Origin: Tepidisphaera sp.
GTDB taxonomy: Bacteria > Planctomycetota > Phycisphaerae > Phycisphaerales > UBA1924
Assembly (NCBI GenBank): GCA_016124375.1
Contig: WGNV01000004.1
Span: forward strand, 1-64,000
Direction of reading: 5' to 3'
DNA length: 64,000 bases
The notes below the pieces were generated by a model, which made no database searches, was not told the origin of the DNA, and saw only the letters and a list, made by a program, of their open reading frames with translations. The number at the start of each line of letters is the position of its first letter. The stretch's first letter is position 1. Positions 1-9,337 of the stretch are shown piece by piece. Position numbers and translations under genes: made by a program.

Positions 1-113
1 AGGTGGCCATGACCGCCTGCATGCGCAAACTGCTCACCATCCTCAACGCCCTGGTCCGCGATGACCTGCTGTGGAACCAAAAGAAAACCCCCAAAAACCC
101 CCAACACCCTTGA
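1..113 (+). mobile_element. 3' end of an IS110-family transposase (C-terminus only, truncated by window edge)
   Basis: Frame 3 translates to VAMTACMRKLLTILNALVRDDLLWNQKKTPKNPQHP*. The MRKLLTILNALVRD motif is characteristic of the IS110/IS116/IS902 C-terminal domain. Confidence 0.75.
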
Positions 114-155
114 CTCAGAACACAGTCGCTCTGTGGTGAATTCTTCTTCGCGTGC

Positions 156-623
156 TCACGTACCCGCGTTCAGCGCCTCGATCGCCCGCTTCACGAACCC
201 CGCGTGCTTTGACACTCGGAAGTCCGCCACCACGCTGTCCAGCACCTTGCCGTCGCGTCCGATCAGGTACGTCACCCGCCGCCCGCCGAAGGGCAAGCCG
301 AACCAGCCCGTCGCGCCGTATTGCTTCGCCACCACATTTCCCGGGTCCGCCAGCAGCGTGAAGTTGAGCCCGAGCTTGGCCTTGAACGACGCCTTGCTGG
401 CCGAGCCTTGCGGGCTGACGCCCACCACCCGCGCGCCCACCGCCGCCAGTTCGCTGGCCGCATCCCGATACATGCACGCCTCGGCGGTGCACACGGGCGT
501 GAAGTCGGCCGGATAGAAGTACAACACCAGCGGCCCCTGCGCCAGCAGATTCTCCAGCGACACCATCTCCCCCGTGTCGCTTGTCAACGTAAATGTCGGC
601 GCCTGATCGCCCGGTGTGAGCAT
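156..623 (-). CDS. Peroxiredoxin (AhpC/TSA, Bcp-like)
   Basis: MLTPGDQAPTFTLTSDTGEMVSLENLLAQGPLVLYFYPADFTPVCTAEACMYRD: thioredoxin-fold peroxidase motif. Confidence 0.9.
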   Translation of the reverse strand: MLTPGDQAPTFTLTSDTGEMVSLENLLAQGPLVLYFYPADFTPVCTAEACMYRDAASELAAVGARVVGVSPQGSASKASFKAKLGLNFTLLADPGNVVAKQYGATGWFGLPFGGRRVTYLIGRDGKVLDSVVADFRVSKHAGFVKRAIEALNAGT

Positions 624-706
624 GACAGATGTAAGGCCATCGGCGCGGCCAAGGCGAGCCCCGCGGCATCGTCCGGGCGACAGGCCCGCGAGCGATACCC
701 TGCGGC

Positions 707-1120
707 GTGCCCACGCGCCGCCTCAACTGGACCACGGTCTGGCTCGCCCTGCTGCTCGGCGCCTGGGCCCTCTCCGCCCTAGGCACCTACTGGCTCTCGC
801 AGTCATCGGGCCAAGACATCATCCTCTGCCCACTTCGCCGCTACACCGGCGTGCCCTGCCCCACCTGCGGCGGCACCCGCGCCGCCGTCGCCCTCGCCAC
901 GCTCCACCCCATGCGGGCCCTGGCCTTTAACCCGCTGGTGACCGTCGCCCTGGTGGTTGTGCCGCTGTGGGCCCTGCGCCGCTGGACCAAAGGGCACAGC
1001 CCCATCGACTGGTTCCCCTCACGCCGCGTGGTGTGGTTTCTTCTCGCGCTGCTCATGCTCAACTGGGCGTATGTCCTGTGGCACCAGTACGGCGCAGCGC
1101 TCGCGCTTCGCCACAACTGA
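707..1120 (+). CDS. DUF2752-type membrane protein
   Basis: CPLRRYTGVPCPTCGGTRAAVALATLHPMRALAFNPL is typical of the DUF2752 family; hydrophobic segments. Confidence 0.75.
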   Translation: MPTRRLNWTTVWLALLLGAWALSALGTYWLSQSSGQDIILCPLRRYTGVPCPTCGGTRAAVALATLHPMRALAFNPLVTVALVVVPLWALRRWTKGHSPIDWFPSRRVVWFLLALLMLNWAYVLWHQYGAALALRHN

Positions 1121-1215
1121 ACTCTCTGCACGCTTCGGACACCGTCGGCCACCACCAGGCCACCCAAAGCCATCCACCCCAAGCCGCGCCGCGGCCATCC
1201 ATCTACGCTCCCCTC

Positions 1216-2412
1216 ATGTCCCACCCCGCCCCGCCCGTCGCCCAGCGCTTCCGCTCCTTCGGCAAGTCCATCTTTGCCGAGATGACCGCGATGGCGACCG
1301 CCCACAACGCCGTCAACCTCTCCCAGGGCTTCCCGGATTTCGACGGCCCGGACATCGCCCGCCTCGCCGCCATTGACGCGATCAACAAAGGCCACTCGCA
1401 ATACGCTCCGATGACGGGCGTGCCGGTGCTGCGCCAAGCCATCGCCCGCGCCTGGGCCCGCGCGGGCCGCCCGACAATCGACCCCGACGCGCACATCACC
1501 GTCACTGCCGGCTGCTCCGAAGCCATCGGCGCCGCCCTCATGGGCCTGCTCGACCCGGGCGACGAAGTGATCATCTTCGAGCCTTACTTTGACTTCTACA
1601 CCGCCGGCGCCGCCATGGCCGGGGCCGTGGCCAAACCCGTCACGCTCCATTCGCCGGATGCCGCCCACCCGCACGACTTCTGGTTCGACGAAGCCGCCCT
1701 CCGCGCCGCCTTCACTCCCCGCACGCGGGCGATCATGGTCAACACGCCCCACAATCCCACTGGCAAGGTCTACTCGCGCGCCGAACTCGAACTCATCGCC
1801 GCGCTTTGCCAACAACACAACGTCACCGCCATCAGCGACGAGGTCTACGAACAACTCACCTTTAACCCCGCCAAGCCCCACATCAGCCTCGCCACGCTTC
1901 CCGGCATGTGGGAGCGCACCATTACCCTCTCGAGCCTGGGCAAGACCTTCAGCCTCACGGGCTGGAAGGTCGGCTGGTCCATCGCCCCGCCCGCGCTCAC
2001 GGCGTGCGTGCGAGCTGCCCATCAGTTCATGGTGTTCAGTGGCAGCACGCCCATGCAGCACGGCGCCGCCGCCGTCCTCGACGCGGGCGACGCCTACTGC
2101 GAAACCCTCCGCCGCCTCTTCGCTTCCAACCGCGACATACTGAGCGCCACGCTCACCCGCTGCGGGCTCACCGTGTACCCCAGCGACTCGACGTACTTCC
2201 TGATGGCCGACCACTCGGCTCTGGGCATCGGCACCGACCGCGCCTTCTGCGAGCACCTCACCAAGGTTGTCGGCGTCGCCGCGATCCCCCCCAGCGTCTT
2301 CTACCTCACCCCCGGCCTGGGCACCAACCTCGTGCGTTTCGCCTTCTGCAAGCGCGAAGAAACCATGCGCGAGGCCTGCCGGCGGCTCGAAGCCGGGCTC
2401 TTAAAGAACTAA
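1216..2412 (+). CDS. PLP-dependent class I/II aminotransferase (YbdL/kynurenine aminotransferase-like)
   Basis: NLSQGFPDFDGP, HNPTGKVYS, SLGKTFSLTGWKVGW motifs; ATG at 1216. Confidence 0.9.
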   Translation: MSHPAPPVAQRFRSFGKSIFAEMTAMATAHNAVNLSQGFPDFDGPDIARLAAIDAINKGHSQYAPMTGVPVLRQAIARAWARAGRPTIDPDAHITVTAGCSEAIGAALMGLLDPGDEVIIFEPYFDFYTAGAAMAGAVAKPVTLHSPDAAHPHDFWFDEAALRAAFTPRTRAIMVNTPHNPTGKVYSRAELELIAALCQQHNVTAISDEVYEQLTFNPAKPHISLATLPGMWERTITLSSLGKTFSLTGWKVGWSIAPPALTACVRAAHQFMVFSGSTPMQHGAAAVLDAGDAYCETLRRLFASNRDILSATLTRCGLTVYPSDSTYFLMADHSALGIGTDRAFCEHLTKVVGVAAIPPSVFYLTPGLGTNLVRFAFCKREETMREACRRLEAGLLKN

Positions 2413-2421
2413 TCGCCTGTC

Positions 2422-2490
2422 TTGGTGGCACCGCTCTCCAGAGCGGTGCTCTTCCCCCCCACGCACCGCTCTGGAGAGCGGTGCCACCAA
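2422..2490. repeat. Perfect 28-bp inverted repeat of the GGTGGCACCGCTCTCCAGAGCGGTGC family, between convergent genes
   Basis: 2422-2449 ttggtggcaccgctctccagagcggtgc and 2463-2490 gcaccgctctggagagcggtgccaccaa are exact reverse complements; each arm is itself palindromic. Confidence 0.95.
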
Positions 2491-2498
2491 ACATCCCC

Positions 2499-3461
2499 TC
2501 ACCCAAACATCGCATCCAGCGCCCGCCCGTACACCTCTTCCGCCAAAGCCGCGCCCCCCGTCACGCCCGCCAACGCCTCCATCATCACGCCCGAGTTCAC
2601 CTCCAACACCATCAACTTCCCACCCACCGACACCACATCCACGCTTCCGAACCTCAGGTTCAACGCCTTGGCCGCCGCCAGCGCCAGCCCCACGTGCGGC
2701 CGCAACATCTCCACCCCAATCAGCCGCACGCTTGCGCCCTGCCCCAGGTTGTGCCGCCAGTTGAGCAGCCTCGTTTCCCCCGCCCGCGGCACCTCCCCCA
2801 GCACCGCCGCCGCCTCCGCATCCACGCTCGCCAAATACCTCCCCAAATCCGCCGTCAACCCCTCGCCCGCCACCCGCCCCGCGACCAGTTCCAGCACCGT
2901 CCGCCGCCCGTCGCCCGTCACCGCCTGCCGCTCCTTCGCATACGCCGCCATCACTTCGCCATCCAGCAGCACCAGGCGCGTCTCCTGCTCCACCTCCACA
3001 AACGGGCACAGCGCCACCGCCGCCCCGCGTGAAAACAACTTCAGCACCGCCTCTTCCATCGCCACCAGCGACCGGGCCCGGAATACATCCCGCCCGCCCG
3101 TGCCGGTGTTGTCCTTGATGACAACATCCCGCCCGCAGCGCTCAAAGCACTCCAGCATCCCCGCCCAGTTCCCCGGGTGGCGCACATACCTCGCCATCTC
3201 CGGGTGCAAAAACAGCCTGTGTTCCACCCTCGCCACGCCCGCATCCAAGAGCACGTCGCTCGTCGCGGCCTTGTCGCAGGCGATCGCGTGCGTCGCCGCA
3301 CCGTTCAGATCAAATGAATACCCGTGAATGTGCCGCACCGTCTCGCCCCGCGTGAGCCGCAAGATCCACCCCTCGCTCAAGTCCGCCACGCAAATGCCGC
3401 GGCGCTCGCACAACCGGCGAACAATGCGGCTCAGAACTCGTTGGGTGTTTGGGGTCGACAT
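2499..3461 (-). CDS. ATP-grasp domain protein
   Basis: DVVIKDNTGTGGRDVFRA..., MVLEVNSGVMMEALA ATP-grasp-like motifs. Confidence 0.7.
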   Translation of the reverse strand: MSTPNTQRVLSRIVRRLCERRGICVADLSEGWILRLTRGETVRHIHGYSFDLNGAATHAIACDKAATSDVLLDAGVARVEHRLFLHPEMARYVRHPGNWAGMLECFERCGRDVVIKDNTGTGGRDVFRARSLVAMEEAVLKLFSRGAAVALCPFVEVEQETRLVLLDGEVMAAYAKERQAVTGDGRRTVLELVAGRVAGEGLTADLGRYLASVDAEAAAVLGEVPRAGETRLLNWRHNLGQGASVRLIGVEMLRPHVGLALAAAKALNLRFGSVDVVSVGGKLMVLEVNSGVMMEALAGVTGGAALAEEVYGRALDAMFG

Positions 3462-3598
3462 CTGACGGGATTTCTCCCGCCACTCTAGGGTGTCGCGAGA
3501 CGTTTTGGTCCCGCCGGCATCCAACCAGCGCGAGTGCGGCAGCAGCTCGCTTCCTCATCCGTACGATCAACTTCGAAGAACCCTCAGGAGGGGCAACC

Positions 3599-5143
3599 AT
3601 GGCCACCGACCGTTACGACGTCATCATCATCGGCACCGGCGCGGGCGGCGGCACCCTCGCCCGCCGACTCGCCCCCAGCGGCAAGCGCATCCTGATCCTC
3701 GAACGGGGTGGGTTCCTCCCCCGCGAACAGGAAAACTGGGATTCCCGCGCCGTCTTCATCGACGGCCGATACAAAGCCCACGAGCCCTGGATCGACAAGA
3801 ACGGCAAGCCCTTCCACCCCGGCATCCACTACTACGTCGGCGGCAACACCAAGGTCTACGGCTCGGCCCTCTTCCGCCTCCGCCGCGAAGATTTCGGCGA
3901 GCTGCGCCACCACGGGGGCCTCTCCCCGGCCTGGCCCATCCAATACGAACACCTCGCACCCTACTACCTCGAAGCCGAAACGTGGTACCACGTGCACGGC
4001 CAGCGAGGCGGCGACCCGACCGAACCCCCCGAATCCGCCCCCTACCCCCACGCCCCGCTGCCCCACGAGCCGCGAATCCAGAAACTGAACGACGACCTCG
4101 TCAAGCTCGGCCTGCGTCCGTTCCACCTCCCCATCGGCGTCAACCTCGACGACGACACCGGCACGCCCACCGCGCCCCATGTCCTGGGCCACTTTGACGG
4201 CTTCCCCGACCCCACCGAGGCCAAGGCCGATTCACACGTCGTCGGCATCAAGCCCGCCCTCAAGCACCCCAACGTCACCCTCAAGACCCACACCTACGTC
4301 GAGCGCCTCGCCGTCAGCCCATCGGGCCGCGAAGTGACGGAAGTGCACGCCAAGGACCAGGACGGCAAAGCCGTCGTCTATCGCGCCGGCATCGTGGTGG
4401 TCGCGTGCGGGGCCATCAACTCCGCCGCGCTTCTTCTCCGCTCCGCGTGCGACACTCACCCGCAGGGTTTGGCCAACCGCTCGGGCGTCGTGGGCCGGCA
4501 CTACATGTGCCACCACAACTCCGCGCTGCTGGCGATTTCGCTCGAGCCCAACCCCAGCCGGTTCCAGAAGACCCTGGGCATCAACGACTACTACTTCAAG
4601 AGCGACGACTTCGAGTTCCCGCTCGGGCACATCCAGATGCTGGGCAAGACCGACGCCGACCAACTTCGCTCCGACGCCCCCGGCTTCGCCCCCGGCATGG
4701 CCCTGGAGCAAATGGCCGCCCACTCCGTCGACTTCTGGCTGACGTCCGAAGACCTGCCCGAGCCGGACAACCGCGTCACGCTCGAGCCCGACGGCAACAT
4801 CCGCCTGCGCTACACCAGCACCAACACCGAGGGCCACGACCGCCTCACCCGCAAGCTCAAGGGCCTGCTCAGCAAGATCGGCTTCCGCGAAGGTCTCTTC
4901 GCTCGCTCGGTCTATCTGGGTAAGAAGATCCCCATCGCCGGCACCGCCCACCAGTGCGGCACCGTCCGCTTCGGCACCGACCCCGCCGCTTCCGCACTCG
5001 ATGTCAACTGCCGCGCCCACGACGTGGCCAATCTCTACGTCGTCGATGGCAGCTTCTTCCCCTCCAGCGGCGCGGTCAACCCCGCGCTCACCATCATGGC
5101 CAACGCCATCCGCGTGGGAGATCACATCCTGAAGCAGTTGTGA
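3599..5143 (+). CDS. GMC-family FAD-dependent oxidoreductase
   Basis: DVIIIGTGAGGGTLARRLAPSGKRILILERG (FAD-binding) and C-terminal NLYVVDGSFFPSSGAVNPALTIMANAIRVGD; RBS aggaggggcaacc upstream. Confidence 0.93.
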   Translation: MATDRYDVIIIGTGAGGGTLARRLAPSGKRILILERGGFLPREQENWDSRAVFIDGRYKAHEPWIDKNGKPFHPGIHYYVGGNTKVYGSALFRLRREDFGELRHHGGLSPAWPIQYEHLAPYYLEAETWYHVHGQRGGDPTEPPESAPYPHAPLPHEPRIQKLNDDLVKLGLRPFHLPIGVNLDDDTGTPTAPHVLGHFDGFPDPTEAKADSHVVGIKPALKHPNVTLKTHTYVERLAVSPSGREVTEVHAKDQDGKAVVYRAGIVVVACGAINSAALLLRSACDTHPQGLANRSGVVGRHYMCHHNSALLAISLEPNPSRFQKTLGINDYYFKSDDFEFPLGHIQMLGKTDADQLRSDAPGFAPGMALEQMAAHSVDFWLTSEDLPEPDNRVTLEPDGNIRLRYTSTNTEGHDRLTRKLKGLLSKIGFREGLFARSVYLGKKIPIAGTAHQCGTVRFGTDPAASALDVNCRAHDVANLYVVDGSFFPSSGAVNPALTIMANAIRVGDHILKQL

Positions 5144-5149
5144 GCCGGC

Positions 5150-6232
5150 CTACTTGTACCGGGTAAGCAGTTCGAGGATGATCGGCTGATCGCGCTCGAT
5201 CTGCAGGCTCTTGCGCCACTCGCTGAGCGCCTCCTGCCGCGCCGGCTCGTCGGTCTGGTTGCTGAAGATCCACTGGTTGATGAGGCACACGCCGATGCCG
5301 TTGTGCGCCGGGTAGTTGTTGGGGTCGATCTCCACCGCCTTGCGATACGCCCCGAGCGACTCGTCGTAGCGACGCAGCCGAAACAGCCCGGCGCCCAGAC
5401 GCTCATACGCGTTGGCCGTCGGCTCCGTCTTGGTGAGCTGCTCCAGCGTGTTGACCATCTCCTCGTAGCGCCCGACGCGCCCGAGGCTGTTCGCCAGGTT
5501 CAGCAGCAGTGGCGCGCTCAGCTCGGTCAGTTCCGCCGCCTGCTGATACTCGACGATCGCCTCGGCGTGCCGGTTCAGCAGGCTGTAGGCGGCGCCCAGA
5601 TTGGTGCGTGCCTCGGCGCTCTTGGGGTTCAGCTTGGCCGCGTGCTGGGCGAAGGGCAGCGCCTGGTCGGGCTCATTCAGCTGCAGGTAGGCGGTGCCCA
5701 GGTTCAAGTTGGCATTGAAATCATCCGGCCGGATCGTCAGCGCCCGCAGGTACGCCCGCACAGCGTCCGACAGGCGATTCAGAAGCTGCAGCGAAAGCCC
5801 GTGCAGATACTGCGCGCCGAAGTTCGTCGGCTCCAGGTCGGCCGCCTTGCCGTAGTTCTTTTCCGCGCTGCCGTAGTCGCCCTTCTCGCGGTAGATATCC
5901 CCCGCACCCAGGTACGCCACCGTCAGCGTCGGGTTCACCTCGATCGCCTTCTCAAACTCCATCAGCGCCGCGTCTTTGTCCCCCTTGGCCAACAGACTCT
6001 GCGCCTTGCTCACCGAATCCTGCCCCGCCGCCGCCGAGGGCATGGGTTTGTCCACCCCCGCGGGCGTCACCACCGCCTCTTTTCCGTTGTACTCCGGCGC
6101 CACCGTCGCCTTCTTGCGATACACCACCGAGTCGAGCGACTGGCAACCCGGGCCGAGCGCTGCCGCGATCATCGCGCACCCCGCCACCAAGGAACCCACG
6201 CGCCGAGTTGATACCCGCGATCGATCAGGCAT
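5150..6232 (-). CDS. TPR-repeat lipoprotein
   Basis: Multiple TPR motifs; N-terminal LVAGCAMIAAALGPGCQ resembles a lipoprotein signal. Confidence 0.8.
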   Translation of the reverse strand: MPDRSRVSTRRVGSLVAGCAMIAAALGPGCQSLDSVVYRKKATVAPEYNGKEAVVTPAGVDKPMPSAAAGQDSVSKAQSLLAKGDKDAALMEFEKAIEVNPTLTVAYLGAGDIYREKGDYGSAEKNYGKAADLEPTNFGAQYLHGLSLQLLNRLSDAVRAYLRALTIRPDDFNANLNLGTAYLQLNEPDQALPFAQHAAKLNPKSAEARTNLGAAYSLLNRHAEAIVEYQQAAELTELSAPLLLNLANSLGRVGRYEEMVNTLEQLTKTEPTANAYERLGAGLFRLRRYDESLGAYRKAVEIDPNNYPAHNGIGVCLINQWIFSNQTDEPARQEALSEWRKSLQIERDQPIILELLTRYK

Positions 6233-6319
6233 TCCAGTCCCCTCGAACTACCCCGGCCAGCCGCGGCCTACGCACCCGCTCGCCGGAATACGACTCACCG
6301 GGCAATATCGGTCCAAAGC

Positions 6320-7363
6320 CTAGCGCACCCGCGATTTTGTGCCAGATGCCCGCTTCGTCACCGCGGAACTACCTGCCGCACTCTTGGATCTTTCCCGCCC
6401 CTTCGACACCTTCCCCGGCGACTCTACTAGCCCCAGCAGCCGCTCCATGTTCACCAGATCCCATGCTTTTCCGTCCTTCGTGTCCCCTTTGGGCGTCTCC
6501 AACAGTCGCGGCACCTTTGCCCACTCCCCCCGATTCATCACCTCCACAAACCCGCTGCGCCCCAGCTTCGCCGCCGAAAACTCCCCCTCTCCCGCGTGCG
6601 CCTTGGCCCCGCCCCCCACCCACCCGTGCCCGATGTGGTCGTGCCGGTCCAGGTGGCTGCCCAGCTTCCCCTTGCTGTCGTTCACATGCAGCGCCTTCAC
6701 GCGCGACAACCCGCACACGCCGTCAAACCTGTCCAGCGTCGCCTGCGCCGCCTCCCGTGTTGACAGATCATGCCCGGCGGCGTGCAAGTGACACGTGTCC
6801 AGGCAATACCCCAGCCGCGAGTCGTCCCCAGCCGCCTCAGCCGTCCGCTCCCACAACGCGGCCAGATGCTCAAACGCCCCGCCGATCTGGCTCCCCGCAC
6901 CCGCCGTGCCCTCAAAGCACGAGATCGTCTTGTACCCGGGCGTCGCCGCGAAGACCTTCTTCCACCCCGCCGCGATGCGGCTCAGCCCCTCCTCCAGCGT
7001 CCACCCCACGAACGACCCGGGATGAAACACCAGGTACGGAATCGCCAGCGCCTCGCAGCGTTCCACTTCATCGATCATGAGCGCCACGCTCTTCTCCCAC
7101 AACTCGTCGTTGGGACTGGCCATGTTGATCAGATACGACGCGTGGCTGGTGATCCCGCCCCGCCCGTCCGGTCCTCCGGTGTTCCAGCCCAGGGCCGCCA
7201 CCTTCGCGAGCCAGTCTTTCACCATCCCGGCGTCCAGGGGCTTGGCCTTCCACTGCTGCTGGTTCTTGGTGAACACCTGCACGCACGAGAGCCCGAGCGT
7301 CTCGCCCTGGTCGAGCGCGTTCACCATGGACCCCGCGATCGACAAGTGAGACCCGATCAGCAT
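6320..7363 (-). CDS. nfo: Endonuclease IV (AP endonuclease)
   Basis: MLIGSHLSIAGSM..., CLDTCHLHAAGHDL, VKALHVNDSKGKLGSHLDRHDHIGHG motifs. Confidence 0.93.
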   Translation of the reverse strand: MLIGSHLSIAGSMVNALDQGETLGLSCVQVFTKNQQQWKAKPLDAGMVKDWLAKVAALGWNTGGPDGRGGITSHASYLINMASPNDELWEKSVALMIDEVERCEALAIPYLVFHPGSFVGWTLEEGLSRIAAGWKKVFAATPGYKTISCFEGTAGAGSQIGGAFEHLAALWERTAEAAGDDSRLGYCLDTCHLHAAGHDLSTREAAQATLDRFDGVCGLSRVKALHVNDSKGKLGSHLDRHDHIGHGWVGGGAKAHAGEGEFSAAKLGRSGFVEVMNRGEWAKVPRLLETPKGDTKDGKAWDLVNMERLLGLVESPGKVSKGRERSKSAAGSSAVTKRASGTKSRVR

Positions 7364-7387
7364 CGCGAAAGCCCTCCCTCCGTCACT

Positions 7388-7420
7388 CGATGCCTCGATG
7401 CCGCATGCCTCGATGCCTTC
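7388..7420. repeat. Short tandem (C)TCGATGCC/G octamer array
   Basis: tcgatgcctcgatgccgcatgcctcgatgcc in the nfo / TPR-YggX intergenic region. Confidence 0.6.
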
Positions 7421-7440
7421 TTCGCATCAACCTGCTCTGC

Positions 7441-8076
7441 TCAGCCCTTGACGATCTCCGCCAGCATCGCATCGTCGATCCCCAAGTACTCCCGCATCTG
7501 CCGGTCATACGTCGCGGCGTCCTCATCCCGCGACAAATCCAGCCTCATCTCATTAATCACCTTCGTCCCCTGGCGAACCCATCCATCAAACGTCTCCTTC
7601 GAGATGTTCGCGCGGATCCACTCGCCCAAGGGCCCCTTAAACGGCGCCCGCGTCATCTGCGTGCCGGGCTTCCCAGAGCGTTTGCACACAAACGTGCCGC
7701 CGGGAGTCGTGGGGGTGTTCGCCGCCGCGGCTCCGGCCACCTCGGGCAACCTCTCTCCCAGCGCCTCCAGCAAATCGCCCATCGCCTTCATCGGCATGCG
7801 GTCACCCCGCGTCGCCGCCGACGCATACCCCGCCTTCAGCGTCGAGATGCCCGCCTCGCGCTCGCCGCTGTCGAGCAGCGCCTTGCCCGCCAGTTGATAC
7901 GCCTTGCTCATCGCCGGGTTGAGTTCATAGCACTTGGTGTAGGCCTTGGCCGCGTCCGCGTGCCGCCCCGCCTGCGCGTAGGCCCCGCCCAGGCTAAACC
8001 ACGCCATGTCGTTGTCGGGGTCGGCGCCGGGGCGCACCATGGTCTCGAACTGCGCGATGCGTTGGTTGATGTCCAT
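7441..8076 (-). CDS. TPR protein fused to a C-terminal YggX (Fe2+-trafficking protein)-like domain
   Basis: C-terminus TFVCKRSGKPGTQMTRAPFKGPLGEWIRANISKETFDGWVRQGTKVINEMRLDLSRDEDAATYDRQMREYLGID follows the YggX pattern (C-x-K-x-G...PPF-x-G-x-LG..I...SKE.W..W...QT.LINE.RL.L). Confidence 0.8.
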   Translation of the reverse strand: MDINQRIAQFETMVRPGADPDNDMAWFSLGGAYAQAGRHADAAKAYTKCYELNPAMSKAYQLAGKALLDSGEREAGISTLKAGYASAATRGDRMPMKAMGDLLEALGERLPEVAGAAAANTPTTPGGTFVCKRSGKPGTQMTRAPFKGPLGEWIRANISKETFDGWVRQGTKVINEMRLDLSRDEDAATYDRQMREYLGIDDAMLAEIVKG

Positions 8077-8098
8077 GGAGAAAGTTAGGCGGAGGAAT

Positions 8099-8188
8099 CG
8101 GCATTCGGCATTCGGCATTCGCTGGCGCGGCTGCCCGGTGGGTTTCCCTGTCTTTCAACGAATGCCGAATCACGAATGCCGAATGCCG
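8099..8188. repeat. Inverted array of GGCATTC/GAATGCC heptamers (family shared with 54.4 kb)
   Basis: Left arm 8099-8121 cggcattcggcattcggcattcg; right arm 8156-8188 caacgaatgccgaatcacgaatgccgaatgccg. Confidence 0.93.
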
Positions 8189-9192
8189 GTTCCTCCTATC
8201 CTCCCTCCGCTTTGCCACCCGCCGATCCCATCCTCGCGACCGATCTCGCCGGGCTTGCGCTCCGCACTCCCGTCCTGCTGGCCGCCGGCACCGCGGGCAC
8301 GCTCGACGAAATGCAGAACGCCGTCGACCTCGCCCGTGTCGGGGGCATCGTCACCAAGTCCATCACCCCGGCGCCCCGCGAGGGCAACGCCACCTGGCGC
8401 CTCTGGCCCGTCGAAGGCGGCATGCTCAACGCCATCGGGCTGGCCAACGTCGGGCTCGATGCCTTCCTGCGCGACTACGCCCCTCGCATCGCGTCTGTTC
8501 CCGCCGCCGTCGTCGGCTCCATCTCGGGCTTCTCGGTCGACGACTTTGTGCAAGTCGCCGCGGCGTTCGGCACAATCTCCGCCATGCCCGCCGTCGAGCT
8601 CAACGTCAGTTGCCCCAACGTCAAGCACGGCACCGAGTTCGGCTCATCCCCCGACCTGCTCGCCGAACTGGTGCGCGAGGTCCGCGCCGTCCTCCCCCGC
8701 ACGCGCCTGTTCGTCAAGCTCAGCCCCATCGCCATGGGCCCCGTCAAACTCGCCGACATCGCCCGCGCCGCCGTCGAGCCCGCCAACTCATCCCCCAACG
8801 GCCCCAACCAGCGCCCCGGCGCCGACGCCCTCTGCATCGCCAACACCATGAGCGCCATGGCCATCGACGTCCGCACCCGCCGCCCCGTGCTCGCCAACAC
8901 CACGGGCGGCCTCTCCGGCCCGGCCATCCACCCCATCGCCGTCAAACTCGTGTTTGATGTTTACCGCGCCCTGGCTCGCGACACCAAGACGCCCATCATC
9001 GGCCTGGGGGGCGTCCTCCACTGGCGGCACGCCGCAGAGTTCATCCTCGCCGGCGCGAGCGCCGTCGAAATCGGCACCGGCCTCTTCGTCGATCCGCGCA
9101 GCCCCGTCAAGGTCGCAAAGGGCCTGGCTAGTTGGGTGCGCTCGCAAGGCGCCGCATCGATCAAAGACTTGGTCGGCGCCGTCGCCGCCTGA
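8176..9192 (+). CDS. pyrD: Dihydroorotate dehydrogenase, class 1
   Basis: VELNVSCPNVKHGTEFG, ALCIANTM, GLSGPAIHPIAVKLVFDVYRAL, IIGLGGVLHWRHAAEFILAGASAVEIGTGLF. The start lies in the repeat and is uncertain. Confidence 0.9.
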   Translation: MPNAGSSYPPSALPPADPILATDLAGLALRTPVLLAAGTAGTLDEMQNAVDLARVGGIVTKSITPAPREGNATWRLWPVEGGMLNAIGLANVGLDAFLRDYAPRIASVPAAVVGSISGFSVDDFVQVAAAFGTISAMPAVELNVSCPNVKHGTEFGSSPDLLAELVREVRAVLPRTRLFVKLSPIAMGPVKLADIARAAVEPANSSPNGPNQRPGADALCIANTMSAMAIDVRTRRPVLANTTGGLSGPAIHPIAVKLVFDVYRALARDTKTPIIGLGGVLHWRHAAEFILAGASAVEIGTGLFVDPRSPVKVAKGLASWVRSQGAASIKDLVGAVAA

Positions 9193-9337
9193 CTGGGTTT
9201 CGAGAGACTCAAGCGAGGGTGCATGGCAGTGGGCGCCGGTCGATACGCATCATCGAACAACTCAAGACCACCCTCAAAGCCTGCGCGACGACGAGCGTTG
9301 CGGATTTATCCTCCGACGCACCGAAATCATGCGCGAC

